The translations under genes were made by a program, and so were the position numbers. Below are positions 9,200 to 16,180 of a stretch of DNA of 37,210 nt, piece after piece. The notes beneath the pieces were generated by a model that saw only the letters and a list, made by a program, of their open reading frames with translations, was not told where the DNA came from and searched no databases. Source of the stretch: Planctomycetota bacterium (GTDB lineage Bacteria; Planctomycetota; PUPC01; DSUN01); contig VGYW01000022.1 in assembly GCA_016872875.1 (NCBI GenBank), forward strand, positions 1-37,210. Direction: 5' to 3'. Each line of letters starts with the position of its first letter. The stretch's first letter is position 1.

Positions 9200-9484
9200 C
9201 GCTGACACGCCCCCAGTTCGCCATCGCTCGGTCTCTTCAGCCCCGAGGGGGCGAGATGGGAAAGCCCAGGGCGAAGCGAAGCGGAGCCCTGGGAAGGACG
9301 GCCCCCGCCCGGTAGCCCTGAAGGGGCGGAATAGGCCACTCGGCCCACGCTATCTCGCCCCTACAGGGCTCTCTATCCCACAACCCCAAACCCAGGGCTT
9401 CGCTTCGCTTCGCCCTGGGCTTTCCCATGCCGCCCTTGCAGGGCTGCGAGCTACCAGACGCGCAAACCGGGGGTGTGTCAGCGC
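9200..9484. repeat. 285-bp palindromic element with 26-bp perfect inner inverted repeats
   Basis: Outer arms CGCTGACACGCCCCC (9200-9214) and GGGGGTGTGTCAGCG (9470-9484) match at 14 of 15 positions. Inner arms of 26 bp (9257-9282 and 9402-9427) are perfect; each contains CCCAGGGCGAAGCGAAGC or its complement. The middle contains shorter GCCCTGAAGGGG-like palindromes. There is no coding sequence of any length and no clear target duplication. Repeats of this flavour are scattered through many planctomycete genomes as I recall, but I cannot name a family. It fills the divergent gap between the amidase and S55 genes. Confidence 0.75.
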
Positions 9485-9494
9485 GGAGTCGCGC

Positions 9495-9523
9495 TTGATC
9501 GCGCGTGCCCTGCTCCTTATCAT
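9495..9523 (+). promoter_or_regulatory. Probable promoter for the S55 peptidase gene
   Basis: TTGATC at 9495-9500, 17-bp spacer, TATCAT at 9518-9523. Predicted start near 9530, 50 nt before ATG 9580. Confidence 0.6.
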
Positions 9524-9579
9524 GCTCTGGCGTTCGTGCGGTTCGCGCCTGCGGTGCTTCACGATTCAGGAGCCCTTTG

Positions 9580-11424
9580 ATGAGGTTGCGTCTTCCAGGC
9601 TTTCTTCCTTTCGTCCTTCTCGCGACCCTCGGGCACGCCGCGGCGCTGCCCCGCAACTACCTGCCCGCGGGCGAGATCAAGCGGGGAATGACGGGCTATG
9701 GCCTGTCGGTGTTCCAGGGCACGAAGGTCGAGCGCTTCGATGTCGAGGTGCTCGGCGTCCTGCGCAACGCGATGCCGAAGCAGGACATGATCGTCTGCCG
9801 CATGAGCGGCGCGGGGCTCGAGAAGACCGGGGTGATCGCCGGGATGAGCGGCAGCCCGGTCTACCTGAAGGTGGGAGCCGAGCACAAGCTGGCGGGCGCC
9901 GTGGCCTACGGCTGGGGGTTCCCGAAGGAGCCCGTCTGCGGCCTCACGCCCATCGAGAACATGCACGCGGCGATGGCCTCCCCCGTGCCGGAGAAGCCGC
10001 CCGCGCCGACGCCCGCGGCGGCGCCGCCCGTGGCACGGCTCGACGCCCCGTTCGCCATCGGCAAGGAAACGGTTGCAGACATCATAGTGGCCACTACACC
10101 GCCCAACTGGGAGCGGCTGGGGACTGGCGCCGCCACGCTCCAGCGTCTCCAGACGCCGCTCTACATCAGCGGGCTGACCGCCCCCGCCTTCGAGCTGGCG
10201 CGCCGCGAGTTCGAGCCCCTCGGCCTCTTCCCCGTCCAGGGCGGCGCGGCGGGCGGGGGCGAGGACGCCGAGAAGGTGAAGCTCGAGCCCGGCGCCGCAC
10301 TCGCCATCAGGATGGCCGAGGGCGACGTGGACATGAGCGGCGTGGGCACCTGCACGGACGTTGTGGGCGACGTGATCCTGGGCTTCGGGCACCCGATGCT
10401 CGGCGAGGGGCGCGTGAGCGTGCCGATGGCGACGGCGGCGGTCCACTACTGCTTCCCGAGCCAGATGCGGTCGTTCAAGCTGGCCGGGGCGCTCAAGACG
10501 GTCGGGCGCCTGACCGCGGACATGCAGGCGGCCGTCGTCGGCAAGGTGGGCGACATGGCAAGGATGATCCCTGTCGAGGCGCGCCTTGCCCGCGCCGACA
10601 TGAAGGGCGAGGAGACCTATCGCTGCCGCGTCTTCGACCACCCGCGCATCACCAGCCGCCTCATCGGGATGTTCCTCCTCAACAGCCTGCTCGTCCGCGG
10701 CGACCTGCCGCGCGAGAACACCCTCCGCTTCAAGGCCGCCATTCACCTCGCCAAGCGCGAGCCGATCCTGGTCGAAAACGTCTACGCCGGCCTCTCCAGC
10801 ACGCGGGCGCTCATGGAAGCGCTCAACGACGTCGTCGGGCCGGCCGGCGCCCTGGGGAGCAACGAGTTCGGCCCGGTCGAGATCGAGCGGATCACCGCCG
10901 ACCTCAAGGTGGAGGCCGAGGCCGCCATCGCCCGCGTGGAAGCCGTCAGGCTCGAGCGCAACGAGTACCGCCCCGGCGAGACCATTCGGGCCATCGCCAC
11001 CCTCCGCCCCCACAAGAAGGAGCCGCTGCTCCAGACCCTTGAATTGAAGCTGCCCGACGACTTCCCCGTCGGCTCCGCCACCGTGATGGTCTGCGACGCG
11101 GCGATGAGCGAGCGGCTCGACCGCACGGAGGCCCCGCACCGCTACGTGGCGCGCGACCTCGAGCACCTGGTGGAAATCCTCCGGCGGCAGCCCCTCTCGG
11201 GCCGCCACCTCTGCGTCCGCATGCAACTGCCCGACCGCGGCGTGGCCATGCGCAGCATCGAGCTCCCCTCGCTCCCCGCTTCGATGCTCGCGGTCGTCGC
11301 CTCGCCGAAGACCACCGGGCTGGCCCTCACTGGCAAGTCCACCACCGCCGCGGCAGAGACCCCGTTCGTCGTCTCCGGCAGCCACGCGCTGCCGCTCACC
11401 GTCCGCCCGCGCCAGGCGCCGTGA
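9580..11424 (+). CDS. Secreted SpoIVB-like (S55 family) serine peptidase with permuted catalytic halves
   Basis: A 614-residue protein with a signal peptide (LPGFLPFVLLATLGHAAA). The S55-type serine motif GMSGSPVY lies at residues 88-95 in the context GLEKTGVIAGMSGSPVYLKV, preceded by KVERFDVEVLGVLRN, which matches the region just before the serine of Bacillus SpoIVB. The histidine-type motif GFGHPM lies later, at 269-274, followed by a stretch ending VGRLTADMQAAVVG like the SpoIVB segment after its catalytic histidine. The order is therefore serine half then histidine half, opposite to SpoIVB as I recall it. A proline/alanine-rich insert (about 130-155) separates them. No PDZ domain is evident. 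The C-terminal third looks like a beta-rich domain of unknown type. ATG 9580 has AGGAG 7 bp upstream. S55 peptidases process signalling proteins at the envelope; the target here is unknown. Confidence 0.75.
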   Translation: MRLRLPGFLPFVLLATLGHAAALPRNYLPAGEIKRGMTGYGLSVFQGTKVERFDVEVLGVLRNAMPKQDMIVCRMSGAGLEKTGVIAGMSGSPVYLKVGAEHKLAGAVAYGWGFPKEPVCGLTPIENMHAAMASPVPEKPPAPTPAAAPPVARLDAPFAIGKETVADIIVATTPPNWERLGTGAATLQRLQTPLYISGLTAPAFELARREFEPLGLFPVQGGAAGGGEDAEKVKLEPGAALAIRMAEGDVDMSGVGTCTDVVGDVILGFGHPMLGEGRVSVPMATAAVHYCFPSQMRSFKLAGALKTVGRLTADMQAAVVGKVGDMARMIPVEARLARADMKGEETYRCRVFDHPRITSRLIGMFLLNSLLVRGDLPRENTLRFKAAIHLAKREPILVENVYAGLSSTRALMEALNDVVGPAGALGSNEFGPVEIERITADLKVEAEAAIARVEAVRLERNEYRPGETIRAIATLRPHKKEPLLQTLELKLPDDFPVGSATVMVCDAAMSERLDRTEAPHRYVARDLEHLVEILRRQPLSGRHLCVRMQLPDRGVAMRSIELPSLPASMLAVVASPKTTGLALTGKSTTAAAETPFVVSGSHALPLTVRPRQAP

Positions 11425-11479
11425 GAGGGGAGGGAGAGCGGTGTTGGGTATCGGGTGCTGGGGGTCGGGGGTTGCGTCA

Positions 11480-11519
11480 CCACTGGGCTTGCCCCAGTGG
11501 GGCGATGATTGGCAACTAC
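11480..11519 (+). repeat. Hairpin repeat family II, plus-strand founder-like copy
   Basis: CCACTGGG-CTTGC-CCCAGTGG (11480-11500) followed by GGCGATGATTGGCAACTAC. The tail and loop match the units of the array at 11629-12205 read on the minus strand, but the stem sequence differs with its pairing kept. Confidence 0.75.
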
Positions 11520-11641
11520 AGCGGGGGCAACCGTTGCTCAGCCCCCGCAGGGGGCGGCAGAAGCTCAACCTTCGCGCGCCCTATGGTTTCTGCCGCCCCC
11601 TGCGGGGGCTGGGGTGGGGGCCAGCCTGGTAGTTGCCAATC
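11507..11641. repeat. Nested palindrome joining two family II copies
   Basis: Outer 13-bp inverted repeat GATTGGCAACTAC (11507-11519) and GTAGTTGCCAATC (11629-11641). Inside is a perfect 22-bp inverted repeat at 11541-11562 and 11588-11609, built on CCCCCGCAGGGGGCGG. The outer arms are the tails of family II copies facing each other. Confidence 0.8.
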
Positions 11642-12205
11642 CGTCGCTCCACCGACACAAGGTCGGTGGGGGCGAGCAGCACGGGCGCCAGAGGGTGGTG
11701 GCCAATCCGTCGCTCCACCGACACAAGGTCGGTGGGGGCGAGGAGCACGGGCGCCAGAGGGTGGTGGCCAATCCGTCGCTCCACCGACACAAGGTCGGTG
11801 GGGGCGAGCAGCACGGGCGCCAGAGGGTGGTGGCCAATCCTTCGCCCCACCGACACAAGGTCGGTGGGGGCGAGCAGCACGGGCGCCAGAGGGTGGTGGC
11901 CAATCCGTCGCTCCACCGACACAAGGTCGGTGGGGGCGAGGAGCACGGGCGCCAGAGGGTGGTGGCCAATCCTTCGCCCCACCGACACAAGGTCGGTGGG
12001 GGCGAGGAGCACGGGCGCCAGAGGGTGGTGGCCAATCCGTCGCTCCACCGACACAAGGTCGGTGGGGGCGAGGAGCACGGGCGCCAGAGGGTGGTGGCCA
12101 ATCCGTCGCTCCACCGACACAAGGTCGGTGGGGGCGAGGAGCACGGGCGCCAGAGGGTGGTGGCCAATCCGTCGCTCCACCGACACAAGGTCGGTGGGGG
12201 CGAAG
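11629..12205 (-). repeat. 66-bp tandem array of hairpin family II, nine units
   Basis: Units begin at about 11636 and repeat every 66 bp up to 12164; the last is partial. Read on the minus strand each unit carries CCACCGAC-CTTGT-GTCGGTGG followed by AGCGACGGATTGGCCACCAC or close variants (units 4 and 6 read GGCGAAGGATTGG). The remainder is a GC-rich linker (CTCTGGCGCCCGTGCTCCTC). Frames on both strands are open only because the period is a multiple of three and stops are rare. All units are nearly identical, so this is not a CRISPR array. Confidence 0.9.
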
Positions 12206-12268
12206 AGCCAGACTTGCTGAAGTGTTCTGGGATTTGGAATCTGGGATTACCAGAAGGAAGGACAGAGG

Positions 12269-14494
12269 ATGAAGCGACTGCCCGCCGTTGCGTTCGCCGC
12301 CGCTGTGTGTGCCACGGTCGGCTCGCCCGACCGTGCCCTTGCCGTGCCGGTCGAGAAGTGGGTCCAGACCTCTCAGGCCGACTTCGATACCGGCCAGGCC
12401 AAGGGGGTCAGCATCCTGAGCCTGGGCCAACTGGCCCTCGCCCCGGAGTTCAAGCCGCTCCTGTCCGACCCCGTGCCCCACATCTGGGCGCTGGCCGTGG
12501 ACCAGAAGGGCGCCCTCTACGCGGCCACGGGCACCGAGCCGAAGCTCTTGAGGCTCAGCGGCGGAAAGGCCGAGACCTTCTTCACGTCCCCAGTGAAGAC
12601 CGACATCGAGGTCCTCGCCGTGGCCGTGGCCGCCGACGGGGCGGTCTACGCCTCCGCCGCGCCCTCGGGCAGCATCTACCGCATCGGGCCAGACGGCAAG
12701 GCCGAGGCCGTCCACAAGGGCGACGACCCCTACGTCTGGGCGCTCGCCGTCGCGCCCGACGGCACGCTCTACGCCGGCACAGGCCCGAACGGCAAGGTCC
12801 TCAAGCTCCCCCCCAAGGGCAAGGCCGCCACGCTCCTCTCCACAGGCTCGCGCCACGTCCTGTGCCTGCTCCTCGCGCCCGACGGCGGCCTCTACGCGGG
12901 CACGGACAAGGACGGCTTGCTCTATCACGTGAACGCCAAGGGCGAGGGGCGGCTTCTCTACGACGCGGAGGAGGCCGACATCCGGGCGATGGCCTTCAAC
13001 GCCCAGGGCAACCTCTTCTTCGCCACCGCAGGCCCCGCCCGCACCACCGCCGCCTCCACCATGCCGTCCGAGCCAGCCCCGCCGCCCACCGGCATGCGCT
13101 CCTTCACCATGAGGGGCCAGGACAACCCCGACGGCGGCGGGCCGTCCGTGAGCACGATGCGGGACATGCCCAGCCCCCCCTCGACGCCCAGCCCCAGGCC
13201 GACCGGCAGCAACGCCATCTACCGCCTGATGCCCGACGGCGACGTCGTCCGCGTCGTGAGCATCGGCGGCGCCTCCTTCTACTCGCTCCTGTGGCACAAG
13301 GACAAGCTCTACGCGGGCACGGGGAACGACGGCCGCCTCCATTGCATCGAGGGGAACCGCATCAGCCGGCTGGCCGACTTCGACGACTCGCAGATCACGG
13401 CCCTCGCCGTCGCGGGCGGCCGCATCGTCCTCGCCACCGCAAACTCAGGCCGCGTCCAAGAGCTCGCCGCCGACCACATCGCCACAGGCACCTTCACCTC
13501 GCAGGTCCACGACTCCAACGCCCACTCGCGCTGGGGCGTGGCCAACTGGGCCGCCCGCATTCCGTCCGGCGCAAGCGTCACGCTGGCCACCCGCAGCGGC
13601 AACTCGTCCTCACCTGACGACACCTGGAGCGCCTGGTCGTCCGAGCTCTCCCGCGCCGATGCCGACCAGATCATCAGCCCCGCCGCTCGCTTCATCCAGT
13701 ACCGCGCCACCCTCAAGGCCGACAAGGCTGGGGCATCCCCGGTCCTCGATGAGGTCATCGTCTCCTACGCCCAGAGCAACCGCCGCCCGGTCATCTCGCA
13801 GGTCCAGCTCATGAAGGTCCCCAAGCCGCGCCGGCCGCTCCCGATGCCGCCCCAACCCATCGGCGGGATGCCCCTTGGCCAGCCCAGCCCCATGCCCTCC
13901 ATCCCGCCGGGGGACAAGCAGCCGCCCTCGCCACGCGGACCCTTCGCCGACCTCGTCCGCGTCACCTGGCAGGCAAGCGACCCCAACAAGGACGAGCTGA
14001 CCTACTTCGTCTACTTCCGCGGCGAGGACGAGGCGAACTGGAAGAAGCTCGAAGAGCGCCTGAACACCACGTTCCACGATTGGGACACCCACGCGGTGCC
14101 CGACGGCCCCTACCGCATCCGCGTGATCGCCAGCGACGCCCCGACCAATCCGCCCGACCACGCGCAGCTCGGCGAGAAGATCACCGACGCCTTCATCATA
14201 GACAACACGCCGCCCGCCATCGCCGGCCTCGCCGCGCGCATCGAAAAGGACCGCGCCGTCATCGTCACCGCCAAGTGCAGCGACGCCGGCTCCGGCCTCG
14301 CCGACGGCGAGGTCTCAATTGACGGCGCCGACTGGGTGAAAGTCACACCCATGGACGGCATCTTCGATTCCCAGGGCGAGGCCCTCAGCCTGCGCATCCG
14401 CGAGCTCCCAAAAGGCGAGCACACCATCGTCGTCCGCGTGAAGGACCTGGCCGACAACACCGGCGCGGCCAAGTGCATCATCAAGATCGAATGA
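12269..14494 (+). CDS. Secreted beta-propeller protein with C-terminal Ig-like region
   Basis: A 741-residue exported protein. The signal peptide covers roughly residues 1-26 (AVAFAAAVCATVG, with a predicted cut near ALAVP). Residues 65-430 hold repeated propeller blades recognisable by recurring patterns such as WALAVDQKGALYAATGTEPK, WALAVAPDGTLYAGTGPNGK and LLLAPDGGLYAGTDKDG. One blade is interrupted by a low-complexity insert of proline, serine and methionine (about 262-312). The C-terminal part from about 510 to 741 has proline-rich linkers and two beta-sandwich-like stretches (TWQASDPNKDELTYFVYF; IDNTPPAIAGLAARIEKDRA). Such proteins are usual in planctomycete exoproteomes and probably bind or scaffold, rather than catalyse; this is inference. 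ATG 12269 has GGACAGAGG just upstream. The gene begins directly after the family II array. Confidence 0.85.
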   Translation: MKRLPAVAFAAAVCATVGSPDRALAVPVEKWVQTSQADFDTGQAKGVSILSLGQLALAPEFKPLLSDPVPHIWALAVDQKGALYAATGTEPKLLRLSGGKAETFFTSPVKTDIEVLAVAVAADGAVYASAAPSGSIYRIGPDGKAEAVHKGDDPYVWALAVAPDGTLYAGTGPNGKVLKLPPKGKAATLLSTGSRHVLCLLLAPDGGLYAGTDKDGLLYHVNAKGEGRLLYDAEEADIRAMAFNAQGNLFFATAGPARTTAASTMPSEPAPPPTGMRSFTMRGQDNPDGGGPSVSTMRDMPSPPSTPSPRPTGSNAIYRLMPDGDVVRVVSIGGASFYSLLWHKDKLYAGTGNDGRLHCIEGNRISRLADFDDSQITALAVAGGRIVLATANSGRVQELAADHIATGTFTSQVHDSNAHSRWGVANWAARIPSGASVTLATRSGNSSSPDDTWSAWSSELSRADADQIISPAARFIQYRATLKADKAGASPVLDEVIVSYAQSNRRPVISQVQLMKVPKPRRPLPMPPQPIGGMPLGQPSPMPSIPPGDKQPPSPRGPFADLVRVTWQASDPNKDELTYFVYFRGEDEANWKKLEERLNTTFHDWDTHAVPDGPYRIRVIASDAPTNPPDHAQLGEKITDAFIIDNTPPAIAGLAARIEKDRAVIVTAKCSDAGSGLADGEVSIDGADWVKVTPMDGIFDSQGEALSLRIRELPKGEHTIVVRVKDLADNTGAAKCIIKIE

Positions 14495-14505
14495 AGCAGA
14501 GCTTC

Positions 14506-14562
14506 GAGCCACGAGCCGCGAGCGCCGAGCTTGAGGGCTTTCTGGTCTGAGGCTCGTGGCTC
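14506..14562. repeat. Inverted repeat between the propeller and LOG genes
   Basis: GAGCCACGAGCC (14506-14517) and GGCTCGTGGCTC (14551-14562) form a 12-bp perfect stem with further GCGAGC/GCTCGC complementarity outside and inside. It begins 12 bp after the propeller gene stop and could end that transcript, but no T-tract follows. It ends 18 bp before the ribosome site of the next gene. Confidence 0.65.
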
Positions 14563-14589
14563 GCAGCTCGCGGCTTTCCGGAGGCCCCG

Positions 14590-15120
14590 TTGCCCCGCAT
14601 CATCACCGTCTTCGGCGCCAGCAGCGCCCGTCCCGGCAGCAGGGAATACGCGGAGGCCCGTCGCCTCGGACGCCTCCTGGCCGAGGCCGGGTTCGCCGTC
14701 TGCAACGGCGGCTACAGCGGCACGATGGAGGCCTCGGCCCGCGGCGCACGCGAGGCCGGCGGCGCCACTATCGGCATCACCAACGCCGTCTTCGACCCCC
14801 GCCGCGCCAACCGCCACATCGGCGACGAGCGGAAGGCCCCCGACTTCTTCGAGCGCCTCCGCCGCCTCCTCACCCTCGGCGACGCCTACGTCTGCCTTCG
14901 CGGCAGCGTGGGCACCCTCACCGAGTTCTCCCTCGCCTGGACCCTCCTCCAGACGGGCGCGCTCGCGCCGCGCCCCCTCATCTGTGTTGGCGATGCCTGG
15001 AAGGCCATCCTGGACGCCTACCGCTCCCAGCTCCCGGTGAGACCGAGGGAGCTCCGCCTCATCACCCTCGTGGACACACCCGATGAGGCGGTCGCCCACC
15101 TGCGCGCGGTGCTCGGTTGA
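14590..15120 (+). CDS. LOG-family (lysine decarboxylase-like) nucleotide-binding protein
   Basis: A 176-residue protein with the Rossmann-like LOG fold: ITVFGASSARPGSREYAEAR at the start, then FAVCNGGYSGTMEASARGAR. The phosphoribohydrolase signature of the family is normally PGGxGTxxE; here the equivalent is LRGSVGTLTEF near residues 104-114, keeping GT and E but losing PGG. LOG enzymes release ribose-5-phosphate from nucleoside monophosphates such as cytokinin nucleotides or AMP. Start is TTG 14590 with GGAGG 5 bp upstream; no ATG is available. With the PGG part changed, the catalytic role is uncertain, and the gene may belong to a TIGR00725-like subgroup. It follows the propeller gene by 95 bp across an inverted repeat. 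Confidence 0.8.
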   Translation: MPRIITVFGASSARPGSREYAEARRLGRLLAEAGFAVCNGGYSGTMEASARGAREAGGATIGITNAVFDPRRANRHIGDERKAPDFFERLRRLLTLGDAYVCLRGSVGTLTEFSLAWTLLQTGALAPRPLICVGDAWKAILDAYRSQLPVRPRELRLITLVDTPDEAVAHLRAVLG

Positions 15121-15174
15121 CGCCTCCCCTGTCTGACCTTGGCCCGCCATCCCGGCACACGCCTCGTCTCCTGC

Positions 15175-15254
15175 AATCATCCTCGTCCTCGTCCTCGTCC
15201 TCGACTCGGTCCGCCACAGGCCAAGAGAATCGAGGACGAGGGCCGAGGACGATT
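15175..15254. repeat. Hairpin repeat family I, copy D
   Basis: About 80 bp: AATCATCCTCGTCCTCGTCC and so on, spacer CGGTCCGCCACAGGCCAAGA, then GAATCGAGGACGAGGGCCGA and GGACGATT. The centre aligns with the reverse complement of copy A without gaps. It lies 55 bp after the LOG gene stop. Confidence 0.8.
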
Positions 15255-15256
15255 GA

Positions 15257-15590
15257 AGAGGGACTGCCGGAAAGCGCCGGGATAAACCGGCATAGAGTCA
15301 GGGATGAAAGAGCCCGACATGGAAGGCATAGCGAGCCACCATGGCCCCAAGCTTTGCGTCGGCGGCGGCAACGTCGCAGGTGAAGCGTCGGCAGGGGTAC
15401 GCACGGGCCAGCCATGGAGCTCCGAAACCATCACTGTGGGCATGCCGACCGCGTTGTCAAGCTGGGAAGGCCACCCGGGCCGCCGCGATAGGCGCGAGCG
15501 GCGGCCCGGCCCCACGGAGTCGAAGACCCTGGCATGTGCGGAAACTCTATGCACCAGCCGCCAGCGGACCGGCGTCTGAATCGCAGCGCG
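15257..15590. other. Gene-free stretch
   Basis: No convincing gene on either strand. Short open frames exist but lack ribosome sites and recognisable motifs. The segment ends at the promoter of the small secreted protein gene. Confidence 0.45.
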
Positions 15591-15591
15591 C

Positions 15592-15619
15592 TTGACAAAC
15601 CGCCGCGAAAGGGTACACT
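15592..15619 (+). promoter_or_regulatory. Promoter for the small secreted protein gene
   Basis: TTGACA at 15592-15597, 16-bp spacer, TACACT at 15614-15619. The same -10 sequence is used before the RelB gene at 28342-28347. An AAAGGAGG ribosome site (15662-15669) and ATG 15678 follow. Confidence 0.75.
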
Positions 15620-15677
15620 CAGTGACGTGGCTTGTGTGTGCGGGAGCGTGCGGACCCGTGGAAAGGAGGACGTGTTG

Positions 15678-16100
15678 ATGGCGACGCGGAGTTGGGGTCT
15701 GTTCAGTGTGGCCCTGCTGGTTGCGGGGCTGCTGGGCTGGGGCAGCAATGCCTCAGCGGGCTGAGCGCCGAGCGGCTGAGGCTCCAGCCGCAAGAAGGAG
15801 GATGGTTCATCCTCCTACACCGTGCTCCAAGTGACAGATCACGCGGGGAAAGTGACGTTTGAGGCGCTGGACTCCAAGGCGGTAGAGGCGCGCAAGAAGG
15901 CGGTCCTCGAGGCCTACGAGAAGGCCGAGAAGGCCCGCCAGGAGTCAGGCAAGGACGAGCCGAAGCTCGCGAAGCCCGCCTTCAGCGTCCTCAAGGACGC
16001 CATCAGCGGCAAGGATGCCAAGGAGAAGGCGGAGGCCGAAGCCGCACGCCACAAGGAAGAGCACGAGAGGAAACTCAAGGAGAAGGGGGGCGGCACCTAG
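15678..16100 (+). CDS. Small secreted lysine/glutamate-rich protein with two in-frame UGA codons
   Basis: A strong promoter and an AAAGGAGG ribosome site lead to ATG 15678 and a perfect signal peptide (SWGLFSVALLVAGLLGWGSN, then ASAG). The frame then meets TGA at 15762 and again at 15777, five codons later. It continues unchanged as GSSRKKEDGSSSYTVLQV, then EALDSKAVEARKKAVLEAYE and a charged, probably helical tail, to the stop at 16098-16100. Signal peptide and body are in the same frame, so no indel is needed. Options are UGA readthrough or selenocysteine insertion, a recent pseudogene, or two cistrons with the body starting at GTG 15822, which lacks a close ribosome site. Other genes here end normally at TGA (for example 2331 and 14494), so UGA is not reassigned globally. 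I do not recognise a named family. Confidence 0.6.
15796..15816 (+). promoter_or_regulatory. Hairpin just after the second in-frame UGA (SECIS-like shape)
   Basis: AGGAGGATG-GTT-CATCCTCCT forms a perfect 9-bp stem with a GUU loop. The stem starts 16 nt after the UGA at 15777-15779 and 31 nt after that at 15762-15764. A bacterial SECIS is, as I recall, a stem-loop about 16-37 nt after UGA with G/GU at the start of its loop. The shape fits, but it could equally be chance or hide the AGGAGG sequence as a ribosome site. Confidence 0.35.
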
Positions 16101-16137
16101 CCAGGCCGGACCCGACTTCTCCGATGGCCCTACAGAG

Positions 16138-16167
16138 CGGCCGGCGCCTGAGCTCAGGCGCCGGCCG
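16138..16167. terminator. 30-bp perfect palindrome between convergent genes
   Basis: CGGCCGGCGCCTGAG followed directly by its exact complement CTCAGGCGCCGGCCG, then TGTTCGTTTGC. It lies between the + gene ending at 16100 and the - gene ending at 16181. Position and symmetry suggest a bidirectional terminator; the T-tract is weak. Confidence 0.6.
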
Positions 16168-16180
16168 TGTTCGTTTGCGG

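Noticed and set aside
9096..9224. Longer amidase frame starting at 9224
   Set aside because: It contains the -35 and -10 boxes at 9160-9188; the GTG at 9095 leads straight into a signal peptide.
9257..9427. Insertion sequence with 26-bp terminal inverted repeats
   Set aside because: The 171-bp span has no transposase or even a remnant of one, and I see no target duplication. It is listed as a palindromic repeat.
11629..12205. Possible CRISPR array (regular 66-bp units with palindromes)
   Set aside because: The segments between the palindromes are almost identical in every unit, there are no unique spacers, and no cas gene is near. It is a tandem expansion of a hairpin repeat.
11516..13342. 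Long open frames across the tandem array, including about 608 codons on the minus strand
   Set aside because: They exist because the repeat period is a multiple of three and the DNA is GC-rich. They overlap the well-supported propeller gene and have repeat-derived, low-complexity translations.
15257..15554. Minus-strand open frame of about 100 codons
   Set aside because: No ribosome site, no recognisable motif, and it overlaps repeat copy D; coding character is weak.
15678..16100. Genome-wide UGA reassignment (for example Gly or Trp)
   Set aside because: Many intact genes here stop at UGA at their expected family length, such as those ending at 2331 and 14494.
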